From NCBI GenBank assembly GCA_018350325.1, contig JAEVLN010000008.1, positions 1,488,001 to 1,552,000 of the forward strand: a DNA stretch of 64,000 nucleotides. Reading direction: 5' to 3'. Shown one piece after another: positions 50,427 through 62,272 of the stretch (position 1 is its first letter; the number at the start of each line of letters is the position of its first letter). The position numbers were made by a program, and so were the translations under genes. The DNA comes from Globodera rostochiensis (Eukaryota > Nematoda > Chromadorea > Rhabditida > Heteroderidae). A model generated the notes under the pieces. The model was not told where the DNA came from. It worked only from the letters and a program-made list of their open reading frames with translations, and did not search any database.

Positions 50427-53400
50427 CGCAGCACTGCTTTCGCTCACAATAGCGGTATTTTTTTTTTGAATTTACTGAGTTAAATGGCAATAGAACGAGA
50501 ATTTTATGTTCTAATTTCTATGCTTTTATTAAAAGTACTAGGTCATTACATCATTAGTGTCGCCTTTTGATTTGGCTTCGTACAAGTTTTTTTAAAGCGG
50601 TTCAAAAATTCCGATTTTTCTATATTCAATACTCCTATCTGAGTAGAACACTTAGTTACGTAAACGGTTTCTGTTTCTTTTCATACCGCCGAGAAAAAAA
50701 TTTTCAAACCCAGTTTTCCGGTTTTAAACCAGTTTGGCGTGGAGATAGCTGCGCGTTATCAACGGTGTAAATGTAGGCAAGCTGGTACTGCATCGAATAC
50801 AAAAACCCGCATCCGAATCCGTCAACTCTTGTCGTCATTTCCAACAGTAAATTGTCAAAAAATGGCCAAAAAAGTGACATTCAAGGATTTTTAAAAAATC
50901 GAAGAGTTGTGGATGCGGTTTTTTGTATTCGACGCAGAATCAGCTAGGCTATTAGGGGGATGGATAAAACCGGAGAGCTTACCCTAAGCAAATCGGTTTA
51001 AAACCGGAAAAACCGGTTTCGGAAATATCGACCTAACCGGGTTTGGAAACAAAGTGTTCAACACAGATAGGAGTTGCATATAGAAAAATCAGTATTTTTG
51101 AACCGCTTTAAAAACTTGTACGGAGCCAAATCAAAAAACGACATTAATTATGCATTGACTTAGTATGCTTCTTAAGACATTTTGAAAATTTAGGCAACAT
51201 TTTTGCTAAAATCTAAATTATTAAAAACTAAAAATAGGGGTCGACGATTTTCACGTATAGGGGTCGACAATTCAAAACCATAATGTCACTTACCCAATTT
51301 TTTTTGAAATAAAACCAACTCAATGAGTCTGAACATTATTCAATTATCGGCACTTGCCCCCCCCCCCCCCCCTCCCCCTCACGATTCCAAGAAAGATAAT
51401 TTTTCGAACTGGATTTTTAGGGATGCATTTTCCCCTTTTATTGCTTTTTTGTTAAGGAATTTCAAATATGTAAATTTTTTTAGAATTCTGCTTCCCTTCT
51501 GGGGGGGGGGGTCGATAGGCGCCGCCGAGAAAAATGTTGAATTTCTATCTCAATAAGTTGAGATCTGCAACCAAAATTTTAAAAATACGCTAATTTTTTT
51601 GAGGTTTTTTAAGAATGGGAGGAGGTGCCGATAGGCGCCGCCGGGAAATTCTTTGGAATTTGTTTAGAAATTGAATATTCCATTTTTTTTTCTTCTTCCG
51701 TTGTGAAGATTTTTCGACTTGCTTTGATATTATAAAAAATTGAAAAATCAGACTAATAAATAATTTATGATCAGGTCAATGTTCATACCGATTGTGGACG
51801 GACCAGCACTTCTTCCGTCAAGGAAAATGCCTTCATCATTCAAAACAACGACGAAATGGATTCTTGGGATTTGTTAGAGCCTGTCGACATTTCCTCTAAG
51901 CTGACCATTGATTTTGAAAGCAATAAATGGCAAGAAAGAAAAGAGGCAATGGACGAACTTCTCCAACTGCTCATCCAAAATCCACGACTTGCTGATTCTC
52001 CAAAGTATCGAGAAGTCATTGAACGTCTGACAAAGGTCTCCTCGTGTAGATTAGTCATTGGTTGAACTGGTGTTCTAGGCCATGGCCAACGATTCGAACA
52101 TCAACGTTGTCACTTCCGCGGCCAAATGCATCGCGGGTTTCGCAAAGGGATTGCGTGGAAAATTTGCTCCGCACGTACCGTTGGTCTTGCCGGTTATTTT
52201 CGTGAAGTTCAAAGAAAAGAAACAAATGCTCAGAGATGCGCTCATCGAGTGCATTGATGCCGCTTTTGCATGCACAGTAATAACATTCATAACCAGATGA
52301 CAAATACGAAAATATTGCAGACCTTAGACCATCTCAGCAATGCCATCCTAGAAGCACTGTCGTCAAAGCAAAATCCGAATCAAAAGTGCCAGCTCGACTT
52401 GTTCCTCTATCGCGTCTTCCGCTCTCTCTCGGCAAAAGACGTGCCCAAGGGCTTCCTCAAGGATTTGGTGGCCGCATTAAGCAAAGTTTGAAGATGGGAT
52501 TTTTTTTGTAACAAGATGTTGCCTTAGCATGGATCCGATGCCGATCCGGAAGTGCGTGACTCTTCGTTTGCCGCATTGGGGGCCATTATGAAATGCATTG
52601 GGGAGAAGTCCCTTTCTGGTTTTCTGACGCCTGAATTGGTGAAAGATGCTAACAAAATGTCGAAGGTCGTCCAGCCGTTCATTATTTTTTTTAGCAAAAA
52701 CTTCGTTCAGATTGTCGAGTACAGGGAAAAAGCACAGTCGGAGGCTCCGCCGCCAAAGGTATTAAAACTGCGATAAATTTGTGTTTCAACCTTTAATATT
52801 TTAGGATTCTCATCAAGTTGCTGCCAATTCAACCGCACCAAATCTCTCGTCTCATATTATGAATTCAAAAGACAATGAACCAACATCTGAAGAGAAAACC
52901 CCCAATTCAAAATCGACCGAGTTGATAAAACAACACGTGGAACTTGAGGTCATTTCAAGCTTTTTGTTTTCTTCGTATTTTTTTTTATAGGTTGCTACAT
53001 CTTCCGTCAATGATGACGAGGACAAAAACGATACCTCAAATAAGACAATGCCGGATAAACAAAAGCAACAGAAAAAGAAGAGAGAGTCATCTGTTGTTGC
53101 GAAGAAAACAGAGGTTTGGATTCGAATTTTAAATTTGTTTTTTTTGCATATTTTACGCTTAGGCAAAGGACGAGCCGACGGAAACGTTAATGCCCGAATT
53201 AATTGCATTGAAAAGTGACAGAGCGGGCCGTATCAAAGATGAAAAGTCGTTGAGGGTTTGTGCCAAAATCGTCGTTTTAACTAATCTAATTCCGGGTATA
53301 GTCCCTGAAATGGAATTTTGACACACCACAAACGGAACATGTGGAACAATTGAATGCAAGCTTAGCGACGGTGACAAAGCCGCCTTTGACTACTCAATTG

Positions 53401-56400
53401 TTGAGCAAGGACTTTAAGCAGCACATCAAGGCCATTGAGTATTTGTCAGAGGTTTGAACGAGTTGGAGGAGTTAAATAAATCTTCTCTCACGTTTTTTTG
53501 TTGCTTATTGATATGAATTTAGAAACTAGACAAATGATTAGATTCTCTTAAGGTTCACGCCGTCCATCCAGAGTGCATCATCTCCAATTTGGACTTGCTT
53601 TTGAAATGGTCCTCTCTTCGCTTCTTCGACACCAACCCGTCCGTTCTGATAAAATTGCTTGACTTCCTAGCGGCTCTATTCAACCAGATGGATGCGATGG
53701 GGGAAATGCTCAACGACATTGAAGTCCAATCTTTTCTGCCGTATTTGCTTCTTAAGGTTGGAAAGTTCGTTTCACTATTCCTATATTTTGACTTTTTAGA
53801 GCGGAGACACCAAAGACATTATCAGAAGCAATGTTCGTCGCATTGTTCGCCAAATGAATTCAATCGCCGTCCCAGCTAAAATTTTTCCCATGGTCCTTGA
53901 CGGACTAAAGACTAAAAACTCGCGCCAAAAGTCCGAATGTATCGCCATCGCTGACGCTTTGATAGAGGCGCGTACCATTTTCAGATTAAACACCACATTT
54001 TTCATCCTTTTTTATTTAGGTTATGGGCATAAACATCACCAACACCCCTCAAGTGACGATGGGAGCTTTAGGCGCCTGCATCGCCGATCGAGACAGCGCT
54101 GTGCGCAACGCTGCACTGAATGCCATTGTTACGGTTTACAGGAAGATGGGTGACCGCATTTTCCCGCTGATCGGCCAATTGGGACAAAAGGAGCGGGCAA
54201 TGCTTGAGGCGAGTATTGTTTTTCTCATAGTCAATGATTAGCACTGTCCCATTCGATGCAGGAGCGCATTAAGCGAAGTGGCCATGGGAACCCATCTTCC
54301 CGTGCGGATGCAACCAAAAGGGACACGTCCACGTCGCGGTTGAACCAGACGATGAATAGCACAATTGCGGCGGATGATTTGAATTCGTCCAAAAGGGCTC
54401 GATCGGCAAGCGGGTAAACTGTGCGTTTCGCATAAATGCAGTCAACCGTTAGTTTAGTCATCGGCGATCGATGGCTGTCATCCCAAATAATTCTGTGCTT
54501 GATGACACCGATGACGGAAACGTTAGGCCTGGACGAAGGTCGCATGGTCTTTCATCTGCTGTTTCATATGCCTCTAATTTGAACACCACCGTAACAATCC
54601 AACCTCCAAATGGAGCTGGAAAGTACCAATTGGACCCGAAGTTCTTTCAAAATGATTTCGACGACAACACTTTGGTTGTCGGCAATGACAGAGAGCGAGG
54701 AGGGGCAAATGTTTCACAAACACTGATGGACAAGACCTTTCGAATGGACATTCCAAAATCGGCAGACCCTTACAGCGAAAAGTTAACAGAACCAACTTCA
54801 ATCGACCTACAACCGATTGTAAGATAATAAAAATGGAGCAAATAAAATGGAATTAGAAGCCCGTTGTGCGCCCAACAAGCACTTTCTCACGTCGGAGCGA
54901 GTCGGTTTCTTCAATATCTTCGCTGGAAAGTGCTGAACACATCGACCGAACCGTGCACAACATTTCCTGCCTTCAGTTGAACATTGCCGATGAAGCGATG
55001 GCACAAGTGACTCGCCATTAAAGAAGAGCAGACATTCTGAAGCTTTCTTTAAGTTGCTTCATCTGATGAACGATCCGACAACTCGTCAGTACGTATGTGA
55101 CAGGACTGAGCTCGTTCTCAAAACGGTCTGCCGCTTAGAGAAATAAGTCAATGTTCAATTAATGTCCTCACTTTAGATGGTCACCCAAATATTTCACATT
55201 CGAAGCCAACACCTTGAGCAGTTGGAGGCAGTGAGAGAGGGGGAGCCGAAGGAAGCCGAGTTGAGTGAATTCATGCGCTCCATTTGCAACTTTCTCATTT
55301 CGGTCGGTCGGCAAGGCGTTTGGACTAATTAACTTTTCATATTCAGCTGACGAATGAAATGCTCATAATGCAGCGGATAAGCACCGACACTTTGCGCTCA
55401 TTCATTGACTCTCTGCTTTCGTTGGTTAGCGATCAACGGCTTAAAACACTCAACAAACAGGTAATTGATTTATGTTACCCATCTATTTTTTCCAAAAAAA
55501 AATCTTTTGGTTTCAATATTGGTTGATTTTGCAGATATTTCGGTCTCTCAACATTGTGGTCATTCGACTTTGCGAATTCACAAATCCGAACGTCTGTTTT
55601 GTGGCGCTGATTAAATTGATCATGAAGTACCAGTCTTCCGACCCAGGCAGTCAAATGTCCACGTTGATTCACAAATGTCTCACCAAATACACCGACACAA
55701 TCGTCGATCCTGTCAAAATTGAAAAAGTTGTTTTTTGAACGATTGTCTTTTTTAATAGCTTTACGCAAATTTAGGTGGATCTTCTGACCGTGTTGAGCCC
55801 AATTCACGAATATTACTCGCGATTTTATGTGATCGACGAACAAACGAAACAAATTCCTGAGACGGTGAAAGATACAACCAAATTATTATGCATTTACTTG
55901 CAGCGTTTGGTGGTCAAACGGAGATACGCGGTCTGTTTTTGCAATCTTTTATTGACAATGAAATGGTTTTTTATATAATAAATGTAATTTATTTAAACAT
56001 TTCCCTTTGTTATCATTAAATGACAAAACGGATAACATATAAATTTTAGATGCTCAATTATCTCTATCCGTTTCCCGAAAGTTCTCAACTGGTCAGCTAC
56101 GTGAGACGATGTATTCGAACTGTTGGCAGAAAGGCAATGGAAGACACTAGTAAACAGGCGGAGGGAGGAGGAGCAGCTCTGGTGATGACCGATGAGTTGA
56201 CGTCCATTTTCAACCGAATTTCCGAAGATCCTTTCAATGGGGTGAGTTCTTTTTTTAGTAAAAGTTTCTACTAGTAAATCTTCTACTATTATTTCTTTGT
56301 TGTTTTTTCAGGCTATAGAGGATTTGTACAATTTTATGGACATTCATGCCGATCAAAGTGGAAATTTTGAGCAGCTGATGGCTCGGTGTGAATACGCTTC

Positions 56401-56694
56401 CATTGTGAGGCGTGCATTTTCCGAAATTCGTCAGACACGCCTTAATCGAGAGCCATTGAAATCTGGGTAAAAGCTTGAAATGGCTTACTTATCTAAGCTT
56501 CTTCATTAAGCGTTTGTGTTCGTCGAGTGTTGCCGGATGAAACTCGCCAATTTTTGGATCAACAAAATGCACTGAGCAGCCGTTTAGACGATGTGATCCG
56601 ACTGTTCTCTTCCGCCGCTTCCAGCACGGCTAACACTCCGTCATCCGCCTCGGCCGTCATCGGCACTCTTAAGCCCAGTCCGACAAGGAATTGA
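49537..56694 (+). CDS. zyg-9: ZYG-9/XMAP215/ch-TOG microtubule polymerase
   Basis: TOG domains bind tubulin and speed microtubule growth at plus ends and centrosomes. TOG1 (49537-50460) starts MDSWDLLEPVDISSKL, then NKWQERKEAMDELLQLLIQN, INVVTSAAKCIAGFAKGLRG, FKEKKQMLRDALIECIDAAF, CQLDLFLYRVFRSL and VRDSSFAALGAIMKCIGEK. After 1.4 kb an exon from about 51776 (VNVHTDCGRTSTSS) leads in frame into a second, virtually identical TOG (51856-52745). A Lys-rich linker (52800-53110) precedes TOG3 (FRSLKWNFDTPQTEHVEQL; LLLKWSSLRFFDTNPSVLIK; VRRIVRQMNSIAVPAKIFP; GALGACIADRDSAVRNAALN, about 53300-54200). A C-terminal domain (about 55020-56460) has FHIRSQHLEQLEAV and LYNFMDIHADQSGNFEQLM. The stop is TGA 56692-56694. 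Three TOGs and this layout match ZYG-9. Confidence 0.85.
50553..51148. repeat. Large imperfect fold-back in zyg-9 intron
   Basis: The left arm (about 50553-50830) and the right arm (about 50900-51148) are imperfect reverse complements with roughly 80% or better agreement in the outer 90 bases; for example TGATTTGGCTTCGTACAAG pairs with CTTGTACGGAGCCAAATCA. Arms also share GTTTTAAACC/GGTTTAAAAC and TCGAATACAAAAA/TTTTTGTATTCGA. It lies wholly in the spacer between the two TOG copies. No clear target duplication and no coding capacity. Confidence 0.8.
51856..52745 (+). repeat. TOG exon-block duplication, copy 2
   Basis: Second copy of the block at 49537-50426, preceded in frame by a linker exon (NAFIIQNNDE) that resembles the acidic linker before TOG2 in vertebrate ch-TOG. 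It is followed by its own donor after SEAPPPK, leading to the next zyg-9 exon. Confidence 0.95.
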
Positions 56695-57019
56695 ACGCTT
56701 TCCGAGAAGATTGCCTAACACGGAACGGGACGCCATATTTCTTTATATATTTATGTTTGTTTCGAATATTCATCCTTCACTTCATCCGAGCAGAAAGTGT
56801 ATTCATCCTTTTTCGTTTGTTCATTATTTGATTTCTATTTGGACAGTGAAATCTCGCTTATAACCATACACAAATATTTATATTGTTGCTTAATGCTGCT
56901 GCTTAAGTACTAGTAGTATGTATAAATGGTGTGATCACATTGTCGTTGGTTCAGTTGTTTGCTTTTCGGATGGTCAGACCTTATTAGCCTTAAGTATTTG
57001 GATAAGTTGAGAACCCAAG

Positions 57020-58938
57020 ATGCACAACATTTCGATGATAATTGTCAGTGACTTAAGAAATGAATTGCAAATGAAGAAGACACCGTTTGTCCGCGATGAA
57101 ATGTTAGGCGAGGGAGTGGGGGTGGTGAAGGAGCGAATTGGGGAGGAGGAAATACAAAAACGGTCCGTCTACGAGGCAATTTGCGCATTGGCCGACACGG
57201 TGGAGGAGGACGAGTTGCAGCGGCATGTGAGTAGAAAATGTTTTTTGTGGTGGGAGAGGGTGTTTGGGGCTTTGTTTGCATTAACCGCGTTCCCTTACAA
57301 TTAGCTGTCAGTTTTGGTTCCGTCTGCCTGGTGTGAAGTGGTCGAGGAACGTTTTTTGGGCCGTTTGTGTGGCTTTCCCCTCTGTGCCAATACAATCAAC
57401 GTCGATTTGCGCAAAAAGTACACAATAGTGAGGCGGCGGAAAGATTCTGCCGGTGGAGAGCGCAAAATGGTTGGGAGAGTTACTTTAATGCACGGTTATC
57501 TTTCTTGATCAGATCGTGCCGACCGACTCGGAGCCCGTGAAGTTCTGTTCCGATCGGTGCATGGGAATGTCCCGTGCAATCATCGCACAATTGGCGGAAC
57601 AGCGGAACCAATTCGTAATTCCCAAAGATAACAGCCAATGGAAGTCGTTTTTGGCGGGAGAGAATGCGGAGGCACCGGAGGAGGTAAGAAATGTCGCGCA
57701 CTAATCATCCAAAACTTATTCTCTGAATTTCTTCAACTTAACAGATCGATGGGCCGACTTCGTCCACTCAAAAAACTAAATTCGGTGTTGAATTGGTGAC
57801 AAAATTAAACGATTTGAAGTTGGCGGATGCTGGACCAACTGAAGCGAAGGACGAGGCGGAGGAAGGATCGTCCGTAAGTTAGGGCTAGGGATGGCATTTA
57901 TATGCACATAAAATCTTGAAATATGCGCATAAAATATGCACCAAAAATTGCAAAATATGCACCAAAAATGAAAAAATATGCACATAAATTTTTCCAAATT
58001 CAATATAAAATTTCCCCAAAATTCTTCAAATTCATTCATCAGTGGTTAAAATTGCTGATGAGATACATTTCCAAATTTTCAAGTGTTTTGACGACTTTTT
58101 TGAACTTTTGGGACTATTTTGGCATTTTAGACGACTTTTTTGAACTTTTGTGACTATTTTGCGCTTTTTTCAAAAAATTTCTTAAGAAACATGAAATAAA
58201 ATAAAATTTTTCTTGCCAAGATCACTTTTTTTTGCAAAATGCCAAAATATGCACATAAAATGAAAAAAATATGCACATAAATCGTAAAATATGCAAAATA
58301 TGCACATGGAAATGCGTTCTAAACGCTTCAAACCAAGCTGAAAACACGTTTTTCGTGCGTTTCAGACCGTTCCGAGTTCAGGAAAAAAATATGCATGTGC
58401 ATATAAATGCCATCCCTAGTTATGGCACAGCAAAGTTCCGTTTGAGTCCCGATTCGTTTTTAGGACTCAGAACATGAGGAGAAACAGTTTCTGCAACAGA
58501 TAAAGGCATTCGTGACCAAAAAAGGGACGTCTGGCCCCGCCCAAATGAGCAATTCGTCTTCGGGTGGGACGGCATCGAAGTCCAAAGAATGGAAGCGCGA
58601 CTTTCTGTTGGGTAAAGAGAAAAAACGAAAGACGCCGACGGCTTTTAACTATTTCCCTTGAAAAGGCTTTCCTCCGTCGTCCGCCGACAAAAAGGGAGAA
58701 AACGAAATTTCTCTCGAGCATCGACAGAAGGGACGGGGACCAGCAGAAAGTTCGTCTGAAATTGAGAAAGGAATTGGCGAAGTTCGCAAGCACAACACAA
58801 ACACGCCTTTGGTTGGAGAAGTTATTGAGAGAATGGCGCCGAAATGTCCAAAAGGAAGGACGGAGAGGGACGCGAAGAAACCGAAGGTCGTAGAAGCACC
58901 CCGAATCAGCGTGGAACAAGTTCGACAGACATTTTGAT
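57020..58938 (+). CDS. RPAP2/Rtr1-type CTD phosphatase
   Basis: RPAP2 (Rtr1) removes Ser5 phosphate from the RNA polymerase II C-terminal domain and helps import the polymerase. The ATG at 57020 precedes a helical region (VYEAICALADTVEEDELQRH). The zinc-binding core reads CEVVEERFLGRLCGFPLCAN (about 57330), LRKKYTIVRRRK and PVKFCSDRCMGMSRAIIAQL (about 57535), giving the family C-x4-C...C-x3-C ligands. Downstream exons are polar: FGVELVTKLNDLKLADAG (about 57780), then, past a long intron holding a transposon, KQFLQQIKAFVTKKG (about 58480) and a Glu/Lys-rich end with RISVEQVRQTF, TGA 58936-58938. It begins 325 bases after the zyg-9 stop. Confidence 0.8.
57886..58418. mobile_element. hAT-type non-autonomous element, 533 bases
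   Basis: Ends TAGGGATGGCATTTATATGC and its reverse complement, at least 24 bases of terminal inverted repeat. Flanks GTTAGGGC (57878-57885) and GTTATGGC (58419-58426) form an 8-base target duplication with one mismatch. The interior is AT-rich with many subterminal copies of AATATGCACATAAA on both strands. It sits inside an intron of the RPAP2 gene; no transposase frame. Confidence 0.9.
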
Positions 58939-59156
58939 TTTTCCGAAGATGGCACGCGCGCGACCTCTAATTTTGCTCCGTTGTAATTGTCATTTTTTGA
59001 GAAACGCGTTAAGCGAAAAAACTACTCGATCATCCGACTTAAAGCTACTGGGATGGACGCCTCATTATTAATTGTGGAATACGTTGTACAATCCCCAATA
59101 ATCGCCTGACCCATTGACAAAAGATATTTTATGACAAACAAAGAAATAGTTTTTCT
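58939..59156. other. Short convergent gap RPAP2 / ABCB8
   Basis: About 220 bases between convergent stops, enough for two short 3' UTRs. Contains CAATAATCG at 59095, a possible poly(A) signal variant. Nothing else seen. Confidence 0.4.
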
Positions 59157-61800
59157 TTAAAAATTGAAGAGTCGGTTCAGTCTTTTGAGCAGCCCGGCCT
59201 CGCCTTCTTTAGTGCGCGGATTATGCTGCTCGCTAACCATTGCGTGGTAAAGACTGCGTTTGTTCCGCACCAGCTGATCATGGGTACCCTTCTGCAAAAT
59301 ACGAAATTATTTTCAGTATTCAGACCCCCCCCCCCAAAAAAAATTCGAACCTCAACCATTCGGCCATCTCTGAGGACATATATTTTGTCCGCGTTTCGGA
59401 TTGTGCTGAGCCGATGGGCGATGATTATGACCGTCCGGTCGCGCATTAAGCGGCCCAATGCCTGCTGGACCTTAGACAGAGAATTAAATGCGTTCTTTAA
59501 AAAGACACAACGAACGGCTCGTTCACTTTCCGCGTCCAGTGCGGAGGTCGCCTCGTCCAAAATCAAAATGGGCGGGTCTTTGATTAGTGCACGCGCAATT
59601 GCAATCCTTCGAAGCCGAATCAATTGGATTAATTGGACCTTTCGCTGTTTACCTTTGCTTTTGACCCCCGCTCAAAGTCGCCCCGCGCTCGCCCACCAAC
59701 GTGTCGTAATCGTTGGGGAACTGCTCAATGAATTCGGAAGCATTTGCCAGTTTTGCTGCAGTACGAATCTTAATACTGAAACAATTTAGTGACATTGTGC
59801 CCAAAAGCTGGACCTCAGTTTCAGTTGCGTTGGGTCGTCCGTACCGGATGTTCTCTCTGATGGATGTCGAGAATAGAATGGGTTCCTGCGAGATCACTCC
59901 GATCGCCTTTTGACGTAACCAGAGCGGGTCCAACAGGCGCAGGTCGCGACCATCCAAAGTCACCTGGATGGGGAGGAAAAGCCCGATTCATCGATGCCAA
60001 TTCCATTACTTGGCCATTTTGGGGTTCGTATAGGCGTTCAACCAATGCGGCGATTGTGCTTTTACCTTAAAAGAAGTGAATTAATCAAATAAATTTGCGG
60101 TAGAATGGCCATCATTACCGGCACCCGAAGGTCCACAAATGGCCGTGGTTTGTCCGCTTGCGAAGTGCAGGTCGATTTCTTCCAGAACTAATTTTTCGCG
60201 ACGATTAGGGTAAGAAAAATGAATGTTGTGTAGCCGAATGTCGCCGATTAGCGAATGTTTTGGAATTTGCTCAGTGCCGCTCAAATGATTATCGAAATTT
60301 GGATCGATACGCAAAAATTCGAGAATGCGAGCGCATGAGGTCCATGCCTAAGTTGGAAATCACGATGACAAATTCGAGCAATGCAATGGACCTTCACTCC
60401 ATTTCCAAAAATCAGAGAGAATTGGGCCACAGAACGTTGGATTATTTGAGTAGTGGCCATAAAAGACATTAAGTCGCCGGGAGACAGTTGCTGACCCGCC
60501 ACGAGCTGTCCACCGCCATATAAAACGCCCAAAACGATTCCTTAAGATTGGAAAAGCGATTGATGGCGGCTGGTTGTCAGTGACTGGACCGTTGAGGAAG
60601 AGGTTGCTTAAGGCCTGGAAGAATGCGATACCGACGCCGAGCCGTTCGCCAAGGGAACGCGCCTTTTGCACCTCCGTCCGATAGAGTCTGAAACGGAGGG
60701 CAAAGTTATGCAAATAAACAAAAATGAATGCAAAATTAAACCGACCCCAACTCGGCTTCTTCCATCGCAAACATTTTGACCGTTCGGATGTTTTGCAGAG
60801 CTTCGCCAGAAACTCCGGCTGCAACGGAACTTTGCGTTTGCGATTGAAACGAAAGACGGCGGAGCAAAGAGCCAAAAAAAGCGCCCACGAAAATGACGGA
60901 ATGAACAACGCCCAAAGTGAGCAAAGTCATTTGGGGGGAGACGAACCACAAAGAAACGGCACAACCAATCGTCTGAAGGGGGGGGGGCAAATGAAAGGGC
61001 GCCGACGGGAGAAGGCAAACCCCACAAAAACCGATCAACCACCTGCGCAAGGGTACGAAGTCCCTGTGCGGCACAGAGTTTGAAGCTGCTCTTAAACTCC
61101 TGGACGTCATGGTTAAGACAGTCACTGAGTTCGCCACTTCGCTGAGTGTCAAAAAAGTGCATCGGGAAACGGAGAAGGTGGGAAAAGCTGAAAAAAGGGC
61201 ATTTTAGCAGAACTCTGAACACCGGCGGTCAAATCTTGCAGTTTGGTCCGCAGGTCGGCACTCATCCGCTCGCCCATCCACGAAAGTGCCGTTATGCAAA
61301 CAAAAGTCGCAATTGCCTGGGGAGAAAGTGTTGCCAACACTGACACTATGCCATCACACCAAAACCTGTCCCAACTGTGCCATAACCAGCCGAAGGACAA
61401 CCGGCCTGAACATTGTGAAGTTCACTGCGACAGTGGGAGGTCGGTCAACGCGCAGAATTTGGTTGACGAGCTGACCAAGCAGGACAGGAATTCGGATGTT
61501 CAGGTAAGCGATGATAGCGGAAGCCTTGAGGAGCAAAAGTTCCCAACAAATTGATTAGGCGTAATTGTTATGCGAATGTTGCGTCGCCCCGGAGGGAATA
61601 AAGGCCACCCGGTAAGCAAAATCAAAGTGCTCACGATGATCGAAAGCAGAAGCCATCCTAAATAAGGTCGTACGATAGACCACAACTCCGAGACGGTTGG
61701 AGAAGCCGGCGATGCATTGCCGTCGGACTCAGCTGAGAGGCGTCGATGCGTTTGGGCGATCGAATGTTTGCATTGGGCGGACCTTAATTAGAGGAAAGAT
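59157..61800 (-). CDS. ABCB8-type mitochondrial ABC half transporter
   Basis: Closest to ABCB8 (mitoSUR), an inner-membrane half transporter linked to potassium-channel function and iron export. Exons: [20 protein letters not shown] (about 61690), [20 protein letters not shown] (about 61510), [17 protein letters not shown] (about 61290), [20 protein letters not shown] with [19 protein letters not shown] (about 61150-61030), [20 protein letters not shown] (about 60800), [37 protein letters not shown] (about 60500), Walker [21 protein letters not shown] (split by an intron at about 60113-60060), [20 protein letters not shown] (about 59880), [29 protein letters not shown] (about 59600) and a switch [20 protein letters not shown] (about 59420). 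The stop is TAA 59157-59159. ABCB8 matches string by string. The first exon and targeting peptide are not defined. Confidence 0.88.
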
Positions 61801-62272
61801 ACAAAACGTAAGTCCAGAAGCGAGAGAGAGAACCTAAACAAAAAGGGGACAAAAGCGAGTGAAAAGCCGCCAAGTCTGATGGCCTTGAAGAAAGCAGTCG
61901 TTGACTTGTCACTTCTTGAAACAATCTTGTCGATCCGAAAAATGAAAAATCGACGACGCAAGAAAAGAGAACATCGACGTGTAGAGAGTTTTACAGCACT
62001 CAAAAAGTTGGAGCTGTTCAGTTTGGAAGAGGCAGAAGGCGAACAAAGACAGAAAAGGAATTTGGCGTTGGGCCAAACGATCGGTCCCATCGTCAACAAT
62101 AGTAACAATAGACTAAAAATAATTCTCCGGTAAATTAGCGCAAACGTTGCCCATCCTTAAGAGAATCGAAATTTTCAAAAGAGGTCCAATTTACTTTGAA
62201 TTAGAATGAATAGAAATGTGTGAGTATGTATCGTTGAACTGAATGCCATGCAAATGTTGAAATGAACGATTT

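Noticed and set aside
61788..62108. Leu/Phe-rich minus-strand ORF as a membrane protein upstream of ABCB8
   Set aside because: The opposite strand is equally open and Lys/Arg/Glu-rich; neither reading matches a known family, so it is left unassigned.
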